From assembly GCA_011390935.1 (NCBI GenBank), contig JAABRL010000008.1:1-64000 (forward strand): a DNA stretch of 64,000 bases, in the 5' to 3' direction. This document shows, in pieces, positions 17,829 through 26,954 of this stretch (positions within the stretch are counted from its first letter, which is position 1; each line of letters begins with the position of its first letter). Source of the stretch: Gemmatimonas sp. Lineage in GTDB: Bacteria > Gemmatimonadota > Gemmatimonadetes > Gemmatimonadales > Gemmatimonadaceae. The notes below the pieces were generated by a model that had not been told where the DNA came from, did no database searches, and saw only the letters and a list, made by a program, of their open reading frames with translations. The position numbers were made by a program, and so were the translations under genes.

Positions 17829-20684
17829 TCACGCCTTTCGTGGTCCCTCGGCCCCCTCCGCAAGCGCCTGCCCGATAGCCGACACAAGTGTGGCCGACGA
17901 GAACGGTTTCGAAACCAGAATGGCGCCTTGTTCCGGCAGTTGCGGCAGCGGCAACGCGTCCCCGGTATAGCCGGACATGTAGACCACCGGACGAGCATCT
18001 CCTACCGCTCGACGCTCAGCGACCAACTGGGGTCCCGACATCCCGGGCATGACCACATCGGTGACAATGATTTTGATGCCCAGGGCGTCTTGCGCGAGCA
18101 GCTCGCGCGCGGCGAATCCGTTCGCGGCCGTCGTCACCCGAAACCCGGCACGCTGCAGCAACCGATCGGCCGTCCGCAACACCAGCTGGTCGTCGTCGAT
18201 GAGCAGGACGTGGGCCCCGGCCGCGGGATTGTCGGAGGTGCTCGCCGGCGGCGTGGTCATCACGCGGATCCCCGCAGGCGGCGTCGTGCGCCGCCGCACC
18301 TCGTCACCGATCGCGCTTTCGCCGTGATCGGCGGCGTCCGCGTGCAGGAGCGGCAACCAGAGTGACACCTCCGTGCCACCCGCCGGAGCTCGCGCAACCG
18401 AGAGATGCCCGAGCATGCGCTGCATGCGCGCGAGCGCCACCGGCAGGCCCAGCCCGGTTTCGACGTGCGTGCCCTTGCGGGAAAACTCCGGCTCAAAGAT
18501 GCGCGTGAGCGTGGCGTCGTCGATGCCGGGACCGTTGTCGCGGCATCGGATGACGGCCCATTCGCCCAGGGCCACTTCCCCGTGCGCCTCGACCAGAGGC
18601 GTGTCTACAACGGTCTGCTCCAGATGCAGTACGACCTCGGCGCCAGCGGGCGACGCCTCCCCCGCGTTGCGGATCACCGCGAGGAGGATCGCCTCGAGCG
18701 CGTTGTGGTCGACCAACGTGCGCACCGGTGCATCCGCCGACGCGTGCACCCGAATGCGCACACCCGTGCGTGATTCCAGCAGTGGCGCGATCGTGTGCAA
18801 TCGTTCCGCCAACGCCGTCGGTCGCAGCTGCACCGCTTCGCGACCGCCGAGGGCTCGCAGCGCACGCGTGAGCTCGGTCGCGCGATCGATCGCTTCGAAC
18901 GCGGCCTCGAGGTCCTGTCGCACGTCACCCTCGAGCCGATCGCGCATGAGCTCGAGTCGCGACTGCAAGACGGTGTAGAGATTCGTGAAGTCGTGCGCGA
19001 GGCGGCCGGCGAAGTGCGTCACGCCACCGAGGCGCCCGCGCGTGACGGCTCGCGCTTCAGCGGCGAGACGCGAATCGGCCGAGCGCGAGACGGTCACCAA
19101 CCGCGCCGGATCGCCGCCCGCCGCGGGCACGACGGACGTCGCGGTTTCCAGCCAGCAATAGCTCCCATCCTGTCGACGGAATCGATAGGTGATGGAGAGC
19201 GACCGGCCGCTCGCGAGCGCCACGTCATGCGATTCGTGGCGAATGCGGTCGAGGTCGTCGGGGTGAAAATGCTCGTAAGGGTTGGTGCGCAGCAGCGCGG
19301 CCGGCTCCCATCCCAGCACCTCCGCGACGCCCTCGCTCACCCACCGATAGCTGCCATCGGCCTCGTGCAGGCACATGGCTTCCAGCGCCGCATCGGTCAC
19401 CGAGCGCAGTTGCTGCTCACTGGCGCGCAGCGCCTCCTCGGCCGCTCGCTGCTGCGTGATGTCCACGAAGGTGGTCACCACACCAGCCTGGCCCGGCGAA
19501 CCGGGGAGCGTGATCGGCAACGCGTTGATGCGAATCCAGACACGCTCACGGTTCGGATGCGTGACACCCATGACGAAATCGGAGACGGCCTCACCTGTTC
19601 GCAACGTCACCATGGCCGGGTGTTGATCGCCGGGAAGCGGATTCCCGTGGACGTCAATGGCCGCCCAGCGCGGGTCCACGGATGTGACACCACGCATCTG
19701 GTCGGCGCTCAGCCCGAGAATGCGCTCGGCACCGGGGTTCGACATGACGATCTGCCCGGAAACATCCTGCATGACGATGCCTTCCTGAATCGTTTCCAAG
19801 ACCGTACGAAAGCGCGCTTCGCTGGTCCGCAGCGCGTCCTGCTGCTCGCGTGCGTGCGTGATGTCGGCGACCACGCCCACTTGTCCGCTCACTTCGCCCG
19901 ATGGACCGTGCATCAGCCCGATGCGCACACTGCCCGTTCGGCGCGAGCCATCGGCGCTCAGGTACTGCACCTCGGTGGGGCCGAAACGTCCGGTTGCCTC
20001 CAGCGCGGCGATCGCACGCGCCGGCATATCAGTCGCGCCAGGGGCCAACACGTCGCGCCACCCGTCACCAAGCAGTTCCTCCGCGGTACGCCCGGTCATG
20101 GCGCAGTACGTCGCGTTCACCCACTCGCAGCGCCCGAACCGATCGTTAGAGAACACACCGACCGGTACGGTGTCCGCGATCGCCCGCAGGCGCTCGGCCA
20201 TGCCGAACTGCTCGCCGAGATCAGACAGCACCACCGAGAAGCCGGCGGCGACGCCGTCCACGTAATGCGGCACCAGCACCTGCCGAACCGGACGCTCTGA
20301 GCCATCGGGCAGGCGGAGTGCTGTCCGCCCAATCCAGTGTCCATCACGCAGCGCAGTCGGACACGCCACGCGCTCGAGCAGCTCCCGCACCCACACCGGT
20401 CGGACGTCGTCCGCGTTTCGCCCCTGAAGCGGCGCGCCCAGGAGCCGCTCCGCCGCCGGATTCGCCCACAGGATCGTCCCGTCGAGCGACGTGGAGAGGA
20501 TGTAATCCGGCGAAACCGCAGGCAGATCGACGAGCAGCGACAGCCACTCGGGGGACGCTTTCAGGGTGGCCTTGAACGAAGAGGGAGACACGACGGGCCC
20601 TGATCTGGAGAGTTCGACTCGGCGCGCGCGGTGGGGGGCCACACCGAGCACCCAACCGCTTGGCAGCGAAGCCTCGAGACGCAC
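17829..20684 (-). CDS. Soluble multi-PAS hybrid histidine kinase with C-terminal receiver
   Basis: The protein has about 951 residues. It has no membrane helix, so it senses a cytoplasmic signal. At least four PAS domains follow one another (roughly 45-165, 165-290, 290-420 and 425-545), with PAS/PAC traits such as YILSTSLDGTILWANPAAERLL and LVTVSRSADSRLAAEARAVT. The histidine box reads LAHDFTN with His564, and the ATPase domain follows (RCRDNGPGIDD, then GTHVETGLGLPVALARM). A receiver closes the protein (VLLIDDDQLVLRTADRLL, phospho-acceptor Asp in IIVTDVVMPGMSG, Lys in LVSKPF). No separate response regulator or output gene is adjacent, so the partner is unknown. The start is uncertain: GTG at 20684 has a weak GGTGAG ahead, and GTG at 20591 would begin MSPSSFKATL just before the first PAS. 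The gene follows the barrel-protein gene by 62 bases. Confidence 0.85.
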   Translation of the reverse strand: MRLEASLPSGWVLGVAPHRARRVELSRSGPVVSPSSFKATLKASPEWLSLLVDLPAVSPDYILSTSLDGTILWANPAAERLLGAPLQGRNADDVRPVWVRELLERVACPTALRDGHWIGRTALRLPDGSERPVRQVLVPHYVDGVAAGFSVVLSDLGEQFGMAERLRAIADTVPVGVFSNDRFGRCEWVNATYCAMTGRTAEELLGDGWRDVLAPGATDMPARAIAALEATGRFGPTEVQYLSADGSRRTGSVRIGLMHGPSGEVSGQVGVVADITHAREQQDALRTSEARFRTVLETIQEGIVMQDVSGQIVMSNPGAERILGLSADQMRGVTSVDPRWAAIDVHGNPLPGDQHPAMVTLRTGEAVSDFVMGVTHPNRERVWIRINALPITLPGSPGQAGVVTTFVDITQQRAAEEALRASEQQLRSVTDAALEAMCLHEADGSYRWVSEGVAEVLGWEPAALLRTNPYEHFHPDDLDRIRHESHDVALASGRSLSITYRFRRQDGSYCWLETATSVVPAAGGDPARLVTVSRSADSRLAAEARAVTRGRLGGVTHFAGRLAHDFTNLYTVLQSRLELMRDRLEGDVRQDLEAAFEAIDRATELTRALRALGGREAVQLRPTALAERLHTIAPLLESRTGVRIRVHASADAPVRTLVDHNALEAILLAVIRNAGEASPAGAEVVLHLEQTVVDTPLVEAHGEVALGEWAVIRCRDNGPGIDDATLTRIFEPEFSRKGTHVETGLGLPVALARMQRMLGHLSVARAPAGGTEVSLWLPLLHADAADHGESAIGDEVRRRTTPPAGIRVMTTPPASTSDNPAAGAHVLLIDDDQLVLRTADRLLQRAGFRVTTAANGFAARELLAQDALGIKIIVTDVVMPGMSGPQLVAERRAVGDARPVVYMSGYTGDALPLPQLPEQGAILVSKPFSSATLVSAIGQALAEGAEGPRKA

Positions 20685-20746
20685 GCGACGCTCACCGCCG
20701 CGTGGGCCTCAGAGGAGAGTATCGGCAACCGCGCCGACGACGAGCA

Positions 20747-21895
20747 CTACGGTCGGATTGTGAGCCCCGCTGTGAGACTCCACGCGTCTTCCTGCGCGAG
20801 ATCACTCGGGAGGCGACGCTGCGACCGCTGGATGGCAAAGTCCACCACAGCGGCCTCGCCCGCCAGTGGGATGCCAACACCAGCATTGACAGTCCGCTCA
20901 GCGACGGGCTCGCTGCCCAGCAGGAATGGCAGCTCTCGCTGGGCGTATCCCACGCGCCAGAAAATGGGAAAACGCCGAATCGCCCCGCTGGCAAACTCTG
21001 CGCCGAGCGACCAGTTCGTCGCATCGCGCGCTGTGGCGTCGTCACTGCCGAGGCCGTTCATATTGGACCACTGCACCTGCTCTACGCTGGCGGCCAGGAT
21101 GATGCCCTCGATGCCATCGTAGAGGGCCCCCATCCCCAGGCGTCCCGGTACACTCGCGCTGCGCACCGTGCGGTCCTGTCGCACGGCGTCCAGCCCGCCA
21201 CCGATACGCCAGCTGGCACCAACCAGCAGATCGCGGACGGGACGCCAGTTCACGCCCATTGACGCCCCGACGCCTTCAAATCCGATACTGCCGGAGTCTC
21301 GCACGGCGCCAAGGCCGAGGGAATCGTCGAAGCTGCGCGCCCGGACGACGTTGTAGTCCCCCGTCACCGCGATCGCGGCCACGCCCATGCGCAGCGATTT
21401 CCAGCTCCAGCCGGCGCCAAGACGCATTTCGGTGAGCGCCCCGCGTGACTCGAGATCATCGGTGGTGGACACCGGGCGCCCATCGACCGTGGCCGTACCC
21501 ACAGAACGCGTGGCGAACGTGCGGTCGAGCAGCGTGCTGCCCGAGGCGAGCAGGGCGACCTTGCGAATGCGCAGCCCCGCCGCGACGAGCGGCACGCGCT
21601 GCAGCTGCGACGTTTCGGTCACATCGCCAATGCGCACCGTGCGCCGCTCGGGCTCGCCCTGCACACTCACGATGGCGTTCGTGATGTCGCTGATGGCCGC
21701 GGGATTGCGCGACGAGAGCAGATCGAACTCGCTCGTCGCCCCCGCGGTGCCGATCGCACGCGTTGACAGGCCGCCCGTGGGATAGCCGAAGCCCTGTGCG
21801 CTGAGCGCGCCCTGCGCCGACGCCGTGACCGGCAATGCGGCGGCAAGAACCGAAAGCGCCATGGCCAGTCGCCACGACGTAGTGACGACGCTCAT
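20747..21895 (-). CDS. Predicted outer-membrane beta-barrel protein (PorV/FadL-like pattern)
   Basis: The 382-residue protein has a signal peptide (MALSVLAAALPVTASAQG). The rest is an alternation of amphipathic strands with glycine and aromatic residues, ending TAGLTIRP. The opening LSAQGFGYPTGGLSTRAIGT, then SEFDLLSSRNPAAISD, resembles the start of PorV/PorQ or FadL-like barrels, where a conserved NPA follows the first strand. A general role in outer-membrane transport or display of secreted proteins is possible, but there is no direct evidence. Its ATG overlaps the stop of the upstream lipoprotein gene as ATGA, so the two proteins are made together and may act together. Assignment to a named family is tentative. 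Confidence 0.7.
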   Translation of the reverse strand: MSVVTTSWRLAMALSVLAAALPVTASAQGALSAQGFGYPTGGLSTRAIGTAGATSEFDLLSSRNPAAISDITNAIVSVQGEPERRTVRIGDVTETSQLQRVPLVAAGLRIRKVALLASGSTLLDRTFATRSVGTATVDGRPVSTTDDLESRGALTEMRLGAGWSWKSLRMGVAAIAVTGDYNVVRARSFDDSLGLGAVRDSGSIGFEGVGASMGVNWRPVRDLLVGASWRIGGGLDAVRQDRTVRSASVPGRLGMGALYDGIEGIILAASVEQVQWSNMNGLGSDDATARDATNWSLGAEFASGAIRRFPIFWRVGYAQRELPFLLGSEPVAERTVNAGVGIPLAGEAAVVDFAIQRSQRRLPSDLAQEDAWSLTAGLTIRP

Positions 21896-23208
21896 GGCAG
21901 GCTGAACTCCGTACGAGGCATATACGTGATGCGCATTCGCGGACGAAGTGCCGGCGGCGCGGTTCGATCGAAAAAGCGAATCTCGTTCCCCAGTGATCCT
22001 TCTCCCTCGAAGCGCAGGGCAAGAAACCGCGTGACGTCGGGATTGAGCACAGACCAGCTGCGCACGAGGTTCACGAGCCGGAACACGCGCTCTCCGCTGT
22101 CACGCGGCACGAGGCGCGCAAAATCAACGCCTGCCAGCAACCCGTTGGCCGTCAACGACGTGGCGATGTACGGATCGGACACCGCGCTGGTGGTGATCCC
22201 GATGAACGGCTGCACCACGATGGTGTCCGACCGGTCGGGGCCACCCGCGGGGCGCTGGGTGAGCAACAGATCCGCGCGCACCACCGTGCTCGAATCGAGA
22301 ATCGCCGACGGGATGTCGAACCGCAGGTAGGCGCGACGCGATGGCCAGCCGCCGACGCCCAATGTGCCGAGCGGCTGCGGCTCGGTCCCACGCTCGGTCA
22401 CCGTGTACACCGTGTAGGCCAGACGCAGCACATCGTCCAGCTCGTTGCCCACGAATCCCGTGCGCGGCGTGACGTCGAGCGGCAGATACGTGGTGTCGGT
22501 GGACGGATCGAAGGTGAGGCGCGGCGCCGGTTCGCCGTTCACGAGGGCACCCAGGCGAAGCTGCGCATTGGCGGGCGTGGCGATCCGCAGCCCCACACGC
22601 AGGCGCCCACGTGCCTCGATGCGTGAGAGCAGAAACGCATCGGGAATCGGGATGCGTAGCGAGTCGGTGATGCCGCCCGCCGGGATCGTGATCTCGCTCA
22701 GCTTGCGATCCGCGCGAAAGAGCGAGCGCACGACCGCGGAGGACGAATCCGATTGGGTGGTGTCCACGTTGAACACTTCGATCGTGAACGGCTCGGCGGC
22801 CCGGGAGCCCACCGTGTCCACGAAGAACCGAAGCACCGTGGAGTCGACGGCGGTGATCTCCTCGGTGACCGGCAGACCGTTGGGATTGAAGAAGTCGGGG
22901 AGGGCGTCGAAGCGCACGACGACGTACGTCTCGAGCGTATCGCCGCGGCTGGCAAGCAGCGCGCCGTTCGAAACGCCCAAGACCGGATACGGACCGAGCG
23001 TCGTGTCAAACACGACGCCGTCGATCACGGTATCGCGAAACGTCTGCTGCTGTTGCGGACAGAGCAGCGGACATCCTTCACCGCCCGCCAGCTCCTCCGT
23101 ACACGCAGAGGTCACGGCGACGGCCGCGAGTACGGCCCCCAGCAGGAGCGCACGCGGCACACGCGCGACATCGCGCAGCCGGCTCCAGGCCGAACGCGCG
23201 GACGACAT
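21892..23208 (-). CDS. Lipoprotein with DNRLRE-like C-terminal domain, unknown function
   Basis: The 438-residue protein has a signal peptide with lipobox VTSAC (about Cys36). The C-terminal half looks like a DNRLRE-type module: RRAYLRFDIPSAILDSSTVV, then RADLLLTQRP, VNLVRSW, RFLALRFEGEGSLGNEIRFF and PRMRITYMPR. Such modules are usually found in secreted or wall-bound proteins and often act as spacers or adhesive parts. The N-terminal half is beta-rich and not recognised. The ATG at 23208 is chosen because it begins a clean signal peptide after GATGGA; an ATG at 23235 overlapping the cdd stop is the alternative. It is coupled to the barrel-protein gene (ATGA overlap), so the pair may be an envelope complex. 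The same spacing links it to cdd, deoB and alr, although no functional link is evident. Confidence 0.7.
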   Translation of the reverse strand: MSSARSAWSRLRDVARVPRALLLGAVLAAVAVTSACTEELAGGEGCPLLCPQQQQTFRDTVIDGVVFDTTLGPYPVLGVSNGALLASRGDTLETYVVVRFDALPDFFNPNGLPVTEEITAVDSTVLRFFVDTVGSRAAEPFTIEVFNVDTTQSDSSSAVVRSLFRADRKLSEITIPAGGITDSLRIPIPDAFLLSRIEARGRLRVGLRIATPANAQLRLGALVNGEPAPRLTFDPSTDTTYLPLDVTPRTGFVGNELDDVLRLAYTVYTVTERGTEPQPLGTLGVGGWPSRRAYLRFDIPSAILDSSTVVRADLLLTQRPAGGPDRSDTIVVQPFIGITTSAVSDPYIATSLTANGLLAGVDFARLVPRDSGERVFRLVNLVRSWSVLNPDVTRFLALRFEGEGSLGNEIRFFDRTAPPALRPRMRITYMPRTEFSLP

Positions 23209-23227
23209 GGATCCATCGGAAAAACGC

Positions 23228-23647
23228 TCAGGCATTCGCGAGCGAGGCAGGTGTGAAGGGAGACGGCAGCAGGTCGGCCAACGACCAGGAGGCGCTGCGA
23301 TCGTTGATGGCGACGCTGATGACTTCAAGCGCCGGCGCGAACTCGACGAGCGCCTGTCGGCACATGCCGCACGGTGGCGTTGGGACGTCGGCGTCGGTGA
23401 CGATGACGACGCGCCTGAAATCCCGCGCGCCCGCCGCCACGGCGGCGGCCAGGGCGCCGCGTTCCGCACACAGGCCGGCCGGATAGCTCGCATTTTCGAC
23501 GTTGCAGCCCGAAAAGCGGCGTCCATCGGACGTTTCGAGCACCGCGCCCACGAGGAACTTGGAATACGGAGCCCACGCCTTCGCACGGACCGCTCGCGCC
23601 ATGGCCACGCTTTCACCGTGCTGCTCGAGCAACGAGGCCTCGCTCAT
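23228..23647 (-). CDS. cdd: Cytidine deaminase
   Basis: The 139-residue enzyme deaminates cytidine and deoxycytidine to uridine and deoxyuridine in pyrimidine salvage. The zinc site is complete: CNVENASYPAGLCAERGAL with the first cysteine ligand and the catalytic Glu in CAE, then PCGMCRQ with two further cysteines. The N-terminal AKAWAPYSKFLVGAVLET block is typical of the homotetrameric class, as is the short length. The ATG at 23647 overlaps the deoB stop (ATGA). The overlap with the phosphopentomutase gene makes sense: DeoB feeds pentose phosphate from nucleosides into central metabolism, and Cdd is the first step for cytidine breakdown. The longer frame adds 20 residues that lie inside deoB. 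Confidence 0.93.
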   Translation of the reverse strand: MSEASLLEQHGESVAMARAVRAKAWAPYSKFLVGAVLETSDGRRFSGCNVENASYPAGLCAERGALAAAVAAGARDFRRVVIVTDADVPTPPCGMCRQALVEFAPALEVISVAINDRSASWSLADLLPSPFTPASLANA

Positions 23648-24837
23648 GCGAGCCCGCACGCGTGCAGGAACGATCGACCGGCGCCGCGCCACGGCAAGGC
23701 AAACCACTCGGCGATCGACGCGCCGACATCCGCGAGACTGTCGCGGGTGCCGAGCGCCGCCGGGCGGACCCGAGGACCGGCCACGAGCACCGGCACGCGC
23801 TCGCGCGAGTGATCGGTGGACGGCGTGGTGGGGTCGTTTCCGTGATCGGCGGTGATGATGAGCAGGTCGTCCTCCCGAAGGGATGCCAGCAGACGCGGCA
23901 ACAGCTCGTCAAACGCCTCCAGGGCGCCGGCGAAGCCTGCCTCGTCATTGCGATGTCCGTACAACTGATCGAAATCTACCAAGTTGGCGAAGCAGAACCC
24001 ATGGTGCTGGCCATCAAGGAAGGTGAGTACCCGCTTCACCCCCTCAGCGTTGTCTCGCGTGTGGAACGACTGCAGATGCCGACCTGCGAAGAGATCGTCC
24101 ACCTTGCCGACGCCGTGCCGGTCGATACCCGCAGCCGCCAGCGCGTCCAACAGCGTATCCTGCGGCGCGGGTACCGAGTAGTCACGGCGATTGGCGGTAC
24201 GCGCATACGCTCCCGGGCCGCCGATGAACGGACGCGCGATCACGCGCGAGACATCGTGTGGGGGCTGCAGCTGTGCCCGCGCGATCTCGCACGCCCGGTA
24301 GAGCTCGTCGAGCGGTATCCACTGCTCGTGTGCCGCAATCTGGAATACGGAATCGGCCGACGTGTACACGATCCACTGCCCGGTCTGCCGTTGGGCCTCG
24401 GCGTACTGCTCGATCACCGCCGTGCCGCTGGCCACGCTGTTCGCCAGCACACCACGACCCGTCGCCGCGATGAACGGCTCCAGCACCTCCGAAGGAAAAC
24501 CGTGCGGATACGTGGGGAACGGGCGGGCGAGCTGGACACCGGCGAGTTCCCAATGCCCGGTCGTGGAATCCTTGCCGGCCGAGTTGGGGAGCGCAGAGCC
24601 GAAGGCGCCGGACGGCGTCGAGGTGGGTGGCACCCCGTCCAGCGGCGCGATGTTACCCAGGCCGAGCGCCCCGAGGTTCGGCAGGCGCAGCCCGCCGCGC
24701 GCCCGGGAGAGGTTGCCAAGGGTGTCGCTGCCGGTATCGCCGTAGGCGTCCGTATCGGGGGCGGCGCCAATGCCGACGCCGTCGAGCACGAGGAGCAGGG
24801 CGCGGCGCGAGGGCGCCGAAGAGGACGGTGCGGGCAT
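23644..24837 (-). CDS. deoB: Phosphopentomutase
   Basis: The 397-residue enzyme interconverts ribose 1-phosphate and ribose 5-phosphate, and the deoxy forms, in nucleoside catabolism. It belongs to the alkaline phosphatase superfamily with two manganese ions. Motifs are the N-terminal LLLVLDGVGIGAAPD, then DSTTGHWELAGV-type KDSTTGHWE carrying the phosphorylated threonine, HTRDNAEG, NLVDFDQLYGHRND and the metal block ADHGNDPTTPSTDHSRERVP. The ATG at 24837 lies two bases after the alr stop and gives the family's normal length; a further upstream start would lie inside alr. It overlaps cdd at its end. The chain alr-deoB-cdd thus reads as one transcript. Confidence 0.93.
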   Translation of the reverse strand: MPAPSSSAPSRRALLLVLDGVGIGAAPDTDAYGDTGSDTLGNLSRARGGLRLPNLGALGLGNIAPLDGVPPTSTPSGAFGSALPNSAGKDSTTGHWELAGVQLARPFPTYPHGFPSEVLEPFIAATGRGVLANSVASGTAVIEQYAEAQRQTGQWIVYTSADSVFQIAAHEQWIPLDELYRACEIARAQLQPPHDVSRVIARPFIGGPGAYARTANRRDYSVPAPQDTLLDALAAAGIDRHGVGKVDDLFAGRHLQSFHTRDNAEGVKRVLTFLDGQHHGFCFANLVDFDQLYGHRNDEAGFAGALEAFDELLPRLLASLREDDLLIITADHGNDPTTPSTDHSRERVPVLVAGPRVRPAALGTRDSLADVGASIAEWFALPWRGAGRSFLHACGLA

Positions 24838-24839
24838 GG

Positions 24840-26003
24840 TCACGGCAGATACACGCGAGGCAGCCGCAAGCGCCACCCCACCAGCAGCTCATACGGCGAC
24901 AGTCCGCCCGTGGTGGCCACGTCGTCGAGAGTGAGGCATGCCGAGCTGTCAGGATCCGCGCCGAGCGCCGTGACCACATCACCCACGTCGCACGGCACAT
25001 CGGTGACATCGAGCATGGTCATGTCCATGGTGACCACACCCACCACCGGGACGCGGTGCCCGCGCAGGAGCATCTGTCCACGATTGGAGAGCGCGCGCCG
25101 ATAGCCATCGCCGTAGCCCAGCGCCACCGTCGCGATGCGCCGTGCCCGATCGGCGGTGTACATGGCGTCGTAGCTGACGGTGTCGCCGGCTTCGAGGTCG
25201 TGCACGTCAACGACGCGCGCGTGCACATGCAGCACGGGGCGCAGCGCGAGCACGCTGTCACCCGGCGAGCCGTACAGCGCGATGCCTGGACGCGTGAGTT
25301 CGTACGGACTCGGGGCGCGCGCCACGTTCGCCCACGAGTTGTCGGTGTGTCGCAGCGTGCCCGCGGGGAGCGCGAGCGCTTCGAGTGCACAGCGAAATCG
25401 CGCTTCCTGCAACTCGCGCGACCCATTGGGACGATCGGCCGAATGAAAGTGCGTGAACACACCCTCAGGCGGATGCAGCGCCACCACCGTTTGCATCGCA
25501 GCAACGTGCCGCCAGCCGAGCCCGGCCCGGTGCATGCCGGTGTCGATCGCGAGGTGCCATGGCGCGTCGGTGAGCGCGCGCCAGGCCAGCACATCGGCGT
25601 CGCGATGCAGCGATGGCGTGATACGCGACTGCGCCATGCGAGACAGCTCACTCGGCAACACGGGGGACGTGCAGAGCACACGAGCAGACACGCCGAGCGC
25701 GCGCAGCGTCTCCCCCTCCTGCACGGCCGCGACGCCGAGCGCCCACGGCGCCTGGTCTGTGGGCGCCTCGTCGTGAAACGGTGCCCCGAGGGCACGCACG
25801 ACGGCTTCGACACCGAGTCCGTAGGCGTCCGCCTTCACCATCGGCACCAGCGGCACTCCGGCGCGTGCACGCAGTTGCGCCGCATTGTGCTGCAGCGCGG
25901 CCAGATCGACGGTGCACCACGCACGCGTCCCCTCGGGCCCCGGGGGAATTCGAGGTCGCACAGGCGAGGGCTCGGCGCCCGTCTCGTATATTGCCGCGGT
26001 CAT
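24840..26003 (-). CDS. alr: Alanine racemase
   Basis: The 387-residue PLP enzyme makes D-alanine for the peptidoglycan stem peptide. The PLP lysine is Lys57 in PMVKADAYGLG, at the usual place after the first strand. The second catalytic region is GDTVSYDAMYTADRARRIA, then VALGYGDGYRR, and the C-terminal domain has VVGVVTMDMTMLDVTD and PYELLVGWRLRLPR. The N-terminal 25 residues before WCTVDLAAL are an unstructured extension. The ATG at 26003 is chosen over a frame that runs 31 codons upstream into the divergent promoter region. It heads the leftward chain with deoB, cdd and the envelope pair, and diverges from mazG with 122 bases between starts. No clear promoter was picked out there. Confidence 0.93.
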   Translation of the reverse strand: MTAAIYETGAEPSPVRPRIPPGPEGTRAWCTVDLAALQHNAAQLRARAGVPLVPMVKADAYGLGVEAVVRALGAPFHDEAPTDQAPWALGVAAVQEGETLRALGVSARVLCTSPVLPSELSRMAQSRITPSLHRDADVLAWRALTDAPWHLAIDTGMHRAGLGWRHVAAMQTVVALHPPEGVFTHFHSADRPNGSRELQEARFRCALEALALPAGTLRHTDNSWANVARAPSPYELTRPGIALYGSPGDSVLALRPVLHVHARVVDVHDLEAGDTVSYDAMYTADRARRIATVALGYGDGYRRALSNRGQMLLRGHRVPVVGVVTMDMTMLDVTDVPCDVGDVVTALGADPDSSACLTLDDVATTGGLSPYELLVGWRLRLPRVYLP

Positions 26004-26125
26004 GCGCGGGCGTACCCCACGGTAGCCGGGAAGGTCACCCGGACAGCAGACAAGGCAGGCGTGACGCGGGCGCACAGGCCCACGCCACTCGGGCAACCGG
26101 CGAGTCTAGGCACGGGAGAGACGGG

Positions 26126-26908
26126 ATGCAAGACGATCAGGGACCAGCTGAGGGCGCGGACACGCGTCGCCAGTCGCTCGATGATGCACTGGCGCTCATG
26201 CGTGACCTGCGCGCGCGCTGCGAATGGGACGCCGCGCAGACGCATCAGTCGCTGCGCCCGTATCTGGTGGAGGAAGCGGCCGAAGTCGATGACGCGATCG
26301 CGTCGGGTGACGACGCCACACTGCGCGACGAACTGGGCGACCTGCTGCTGCAGGTACTCTTTCACGCGGTGGTGGCCGAAGAGCGCGGCGCGTTCGATGT
26401 GCAGGATGTCGCTGGCGCACTCGTGTCGAAGATGCGCGCGCGCCATCCGCATCTGTACGGCGACGGCGTGAAGCGCGAGTGGGAATCGATGAAGGCCCAT
26501 CAACGTCGATTCATCGATGAAGGACTCGCGAGCGGATTGCCGGCGCTGCACCGTGCGCATCGGTTGCAGGATCGGGCCGCCGGCGTGGGCTTCGACTGGC
26601 CCGATGCCGTGGGGCCGCTGGCAAAGGTGCGCGAGGAGGTGGAGGAGGTGGCCGCCTGCCTCGACGATACAGGCGCGGTGATCGATGCGCGGCTCGAAAG
26701 CGAGCTCGGCGACCTGTTGTTTTCGGTGGTGAATCTGTGCCGCAAGGTGGGCGTGCACGCGGGGCTGGCGCTCGACGGCGCGAACCAGAAGTTCGTGCGA
26801 CGCTTTCGCAGCATGGAGACGATCGCCGAATCGCGCGGCGTGGTGTTCCGCGAGCTGTCGCTCCCCGAGCAGGACGCGCTGTGGGATGATGTGAAGCGGG
26901 GCGAGTGA
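26126..26908 (+). CDS. mazG: Nucleoside triphosphate pyrophosphohydrolase
   Basis: The 260-residue protein has two MazG domains, as in the classic enzyme that hydrolyses NTPs and dNTPs to monophosphates and pyrophosphate in the cytoplasm. The N-terminal domain has CEWDAAQTHQSLRPYLVEE with the metal-binding EEAAEVDDA helix and DELGDLLLQVLFHA. The C-terminal domain repeats the pattern with KVREEVEEV and ESELGDLLFSVVNLCRKVG. The central segment HLYGDGVKREWESMKAHQR is also family-typical (W..xK). The ATG at 26126 follows GGGAGAGACGGG, a good ribosome site; the frame upstream overlaps the alr promoter and coding region on the other strand and is not real. It converges with asnS on a shared hairpin. 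Confidence 0.92.
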   Translation: MQDDQGPAEGADTRRQSLDDALALMRDLRARCEWDAAQTHQSLRPYLVEEAAEVDDAIASGDDATLRDELGDLLLQVLFHAVVAEERGAFDVQDVAGALVSKMRARHPHLYGDGVKREWESMKAHQRRFIDEGLASGLPALHRAHRLQDRAAGVGFDWPDAVGPLAKVREEVEEVAACLDDTGAVIDARLESELGDLLFSVVNLCRKVGVHAGLALDGANQKFVRRFRSMETIAESRGVVFRELSLPEQDALWDDVKRGE

Positions 26909-26916
26909 CCGAACCG

Positions 26917-26943
26917 CGGCGCGCCCGAAGGCTGGGCGCGCCG
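26917..26943. terminator. Bidirectional hairpin between mazG and asnS
   Basis: CGGCGCGCCC (26917-26926) and GGGCGCGCCG (26934-26943) form a perfect 10-bp stem with a 7-base loop in the 46 bases between the convergent stops. No T-run flanks it on either side, so it would work by stem strength alone or with Rho. Confidence 0.55.
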
Positions 26944-26954
26944 TGCATCTCGTG

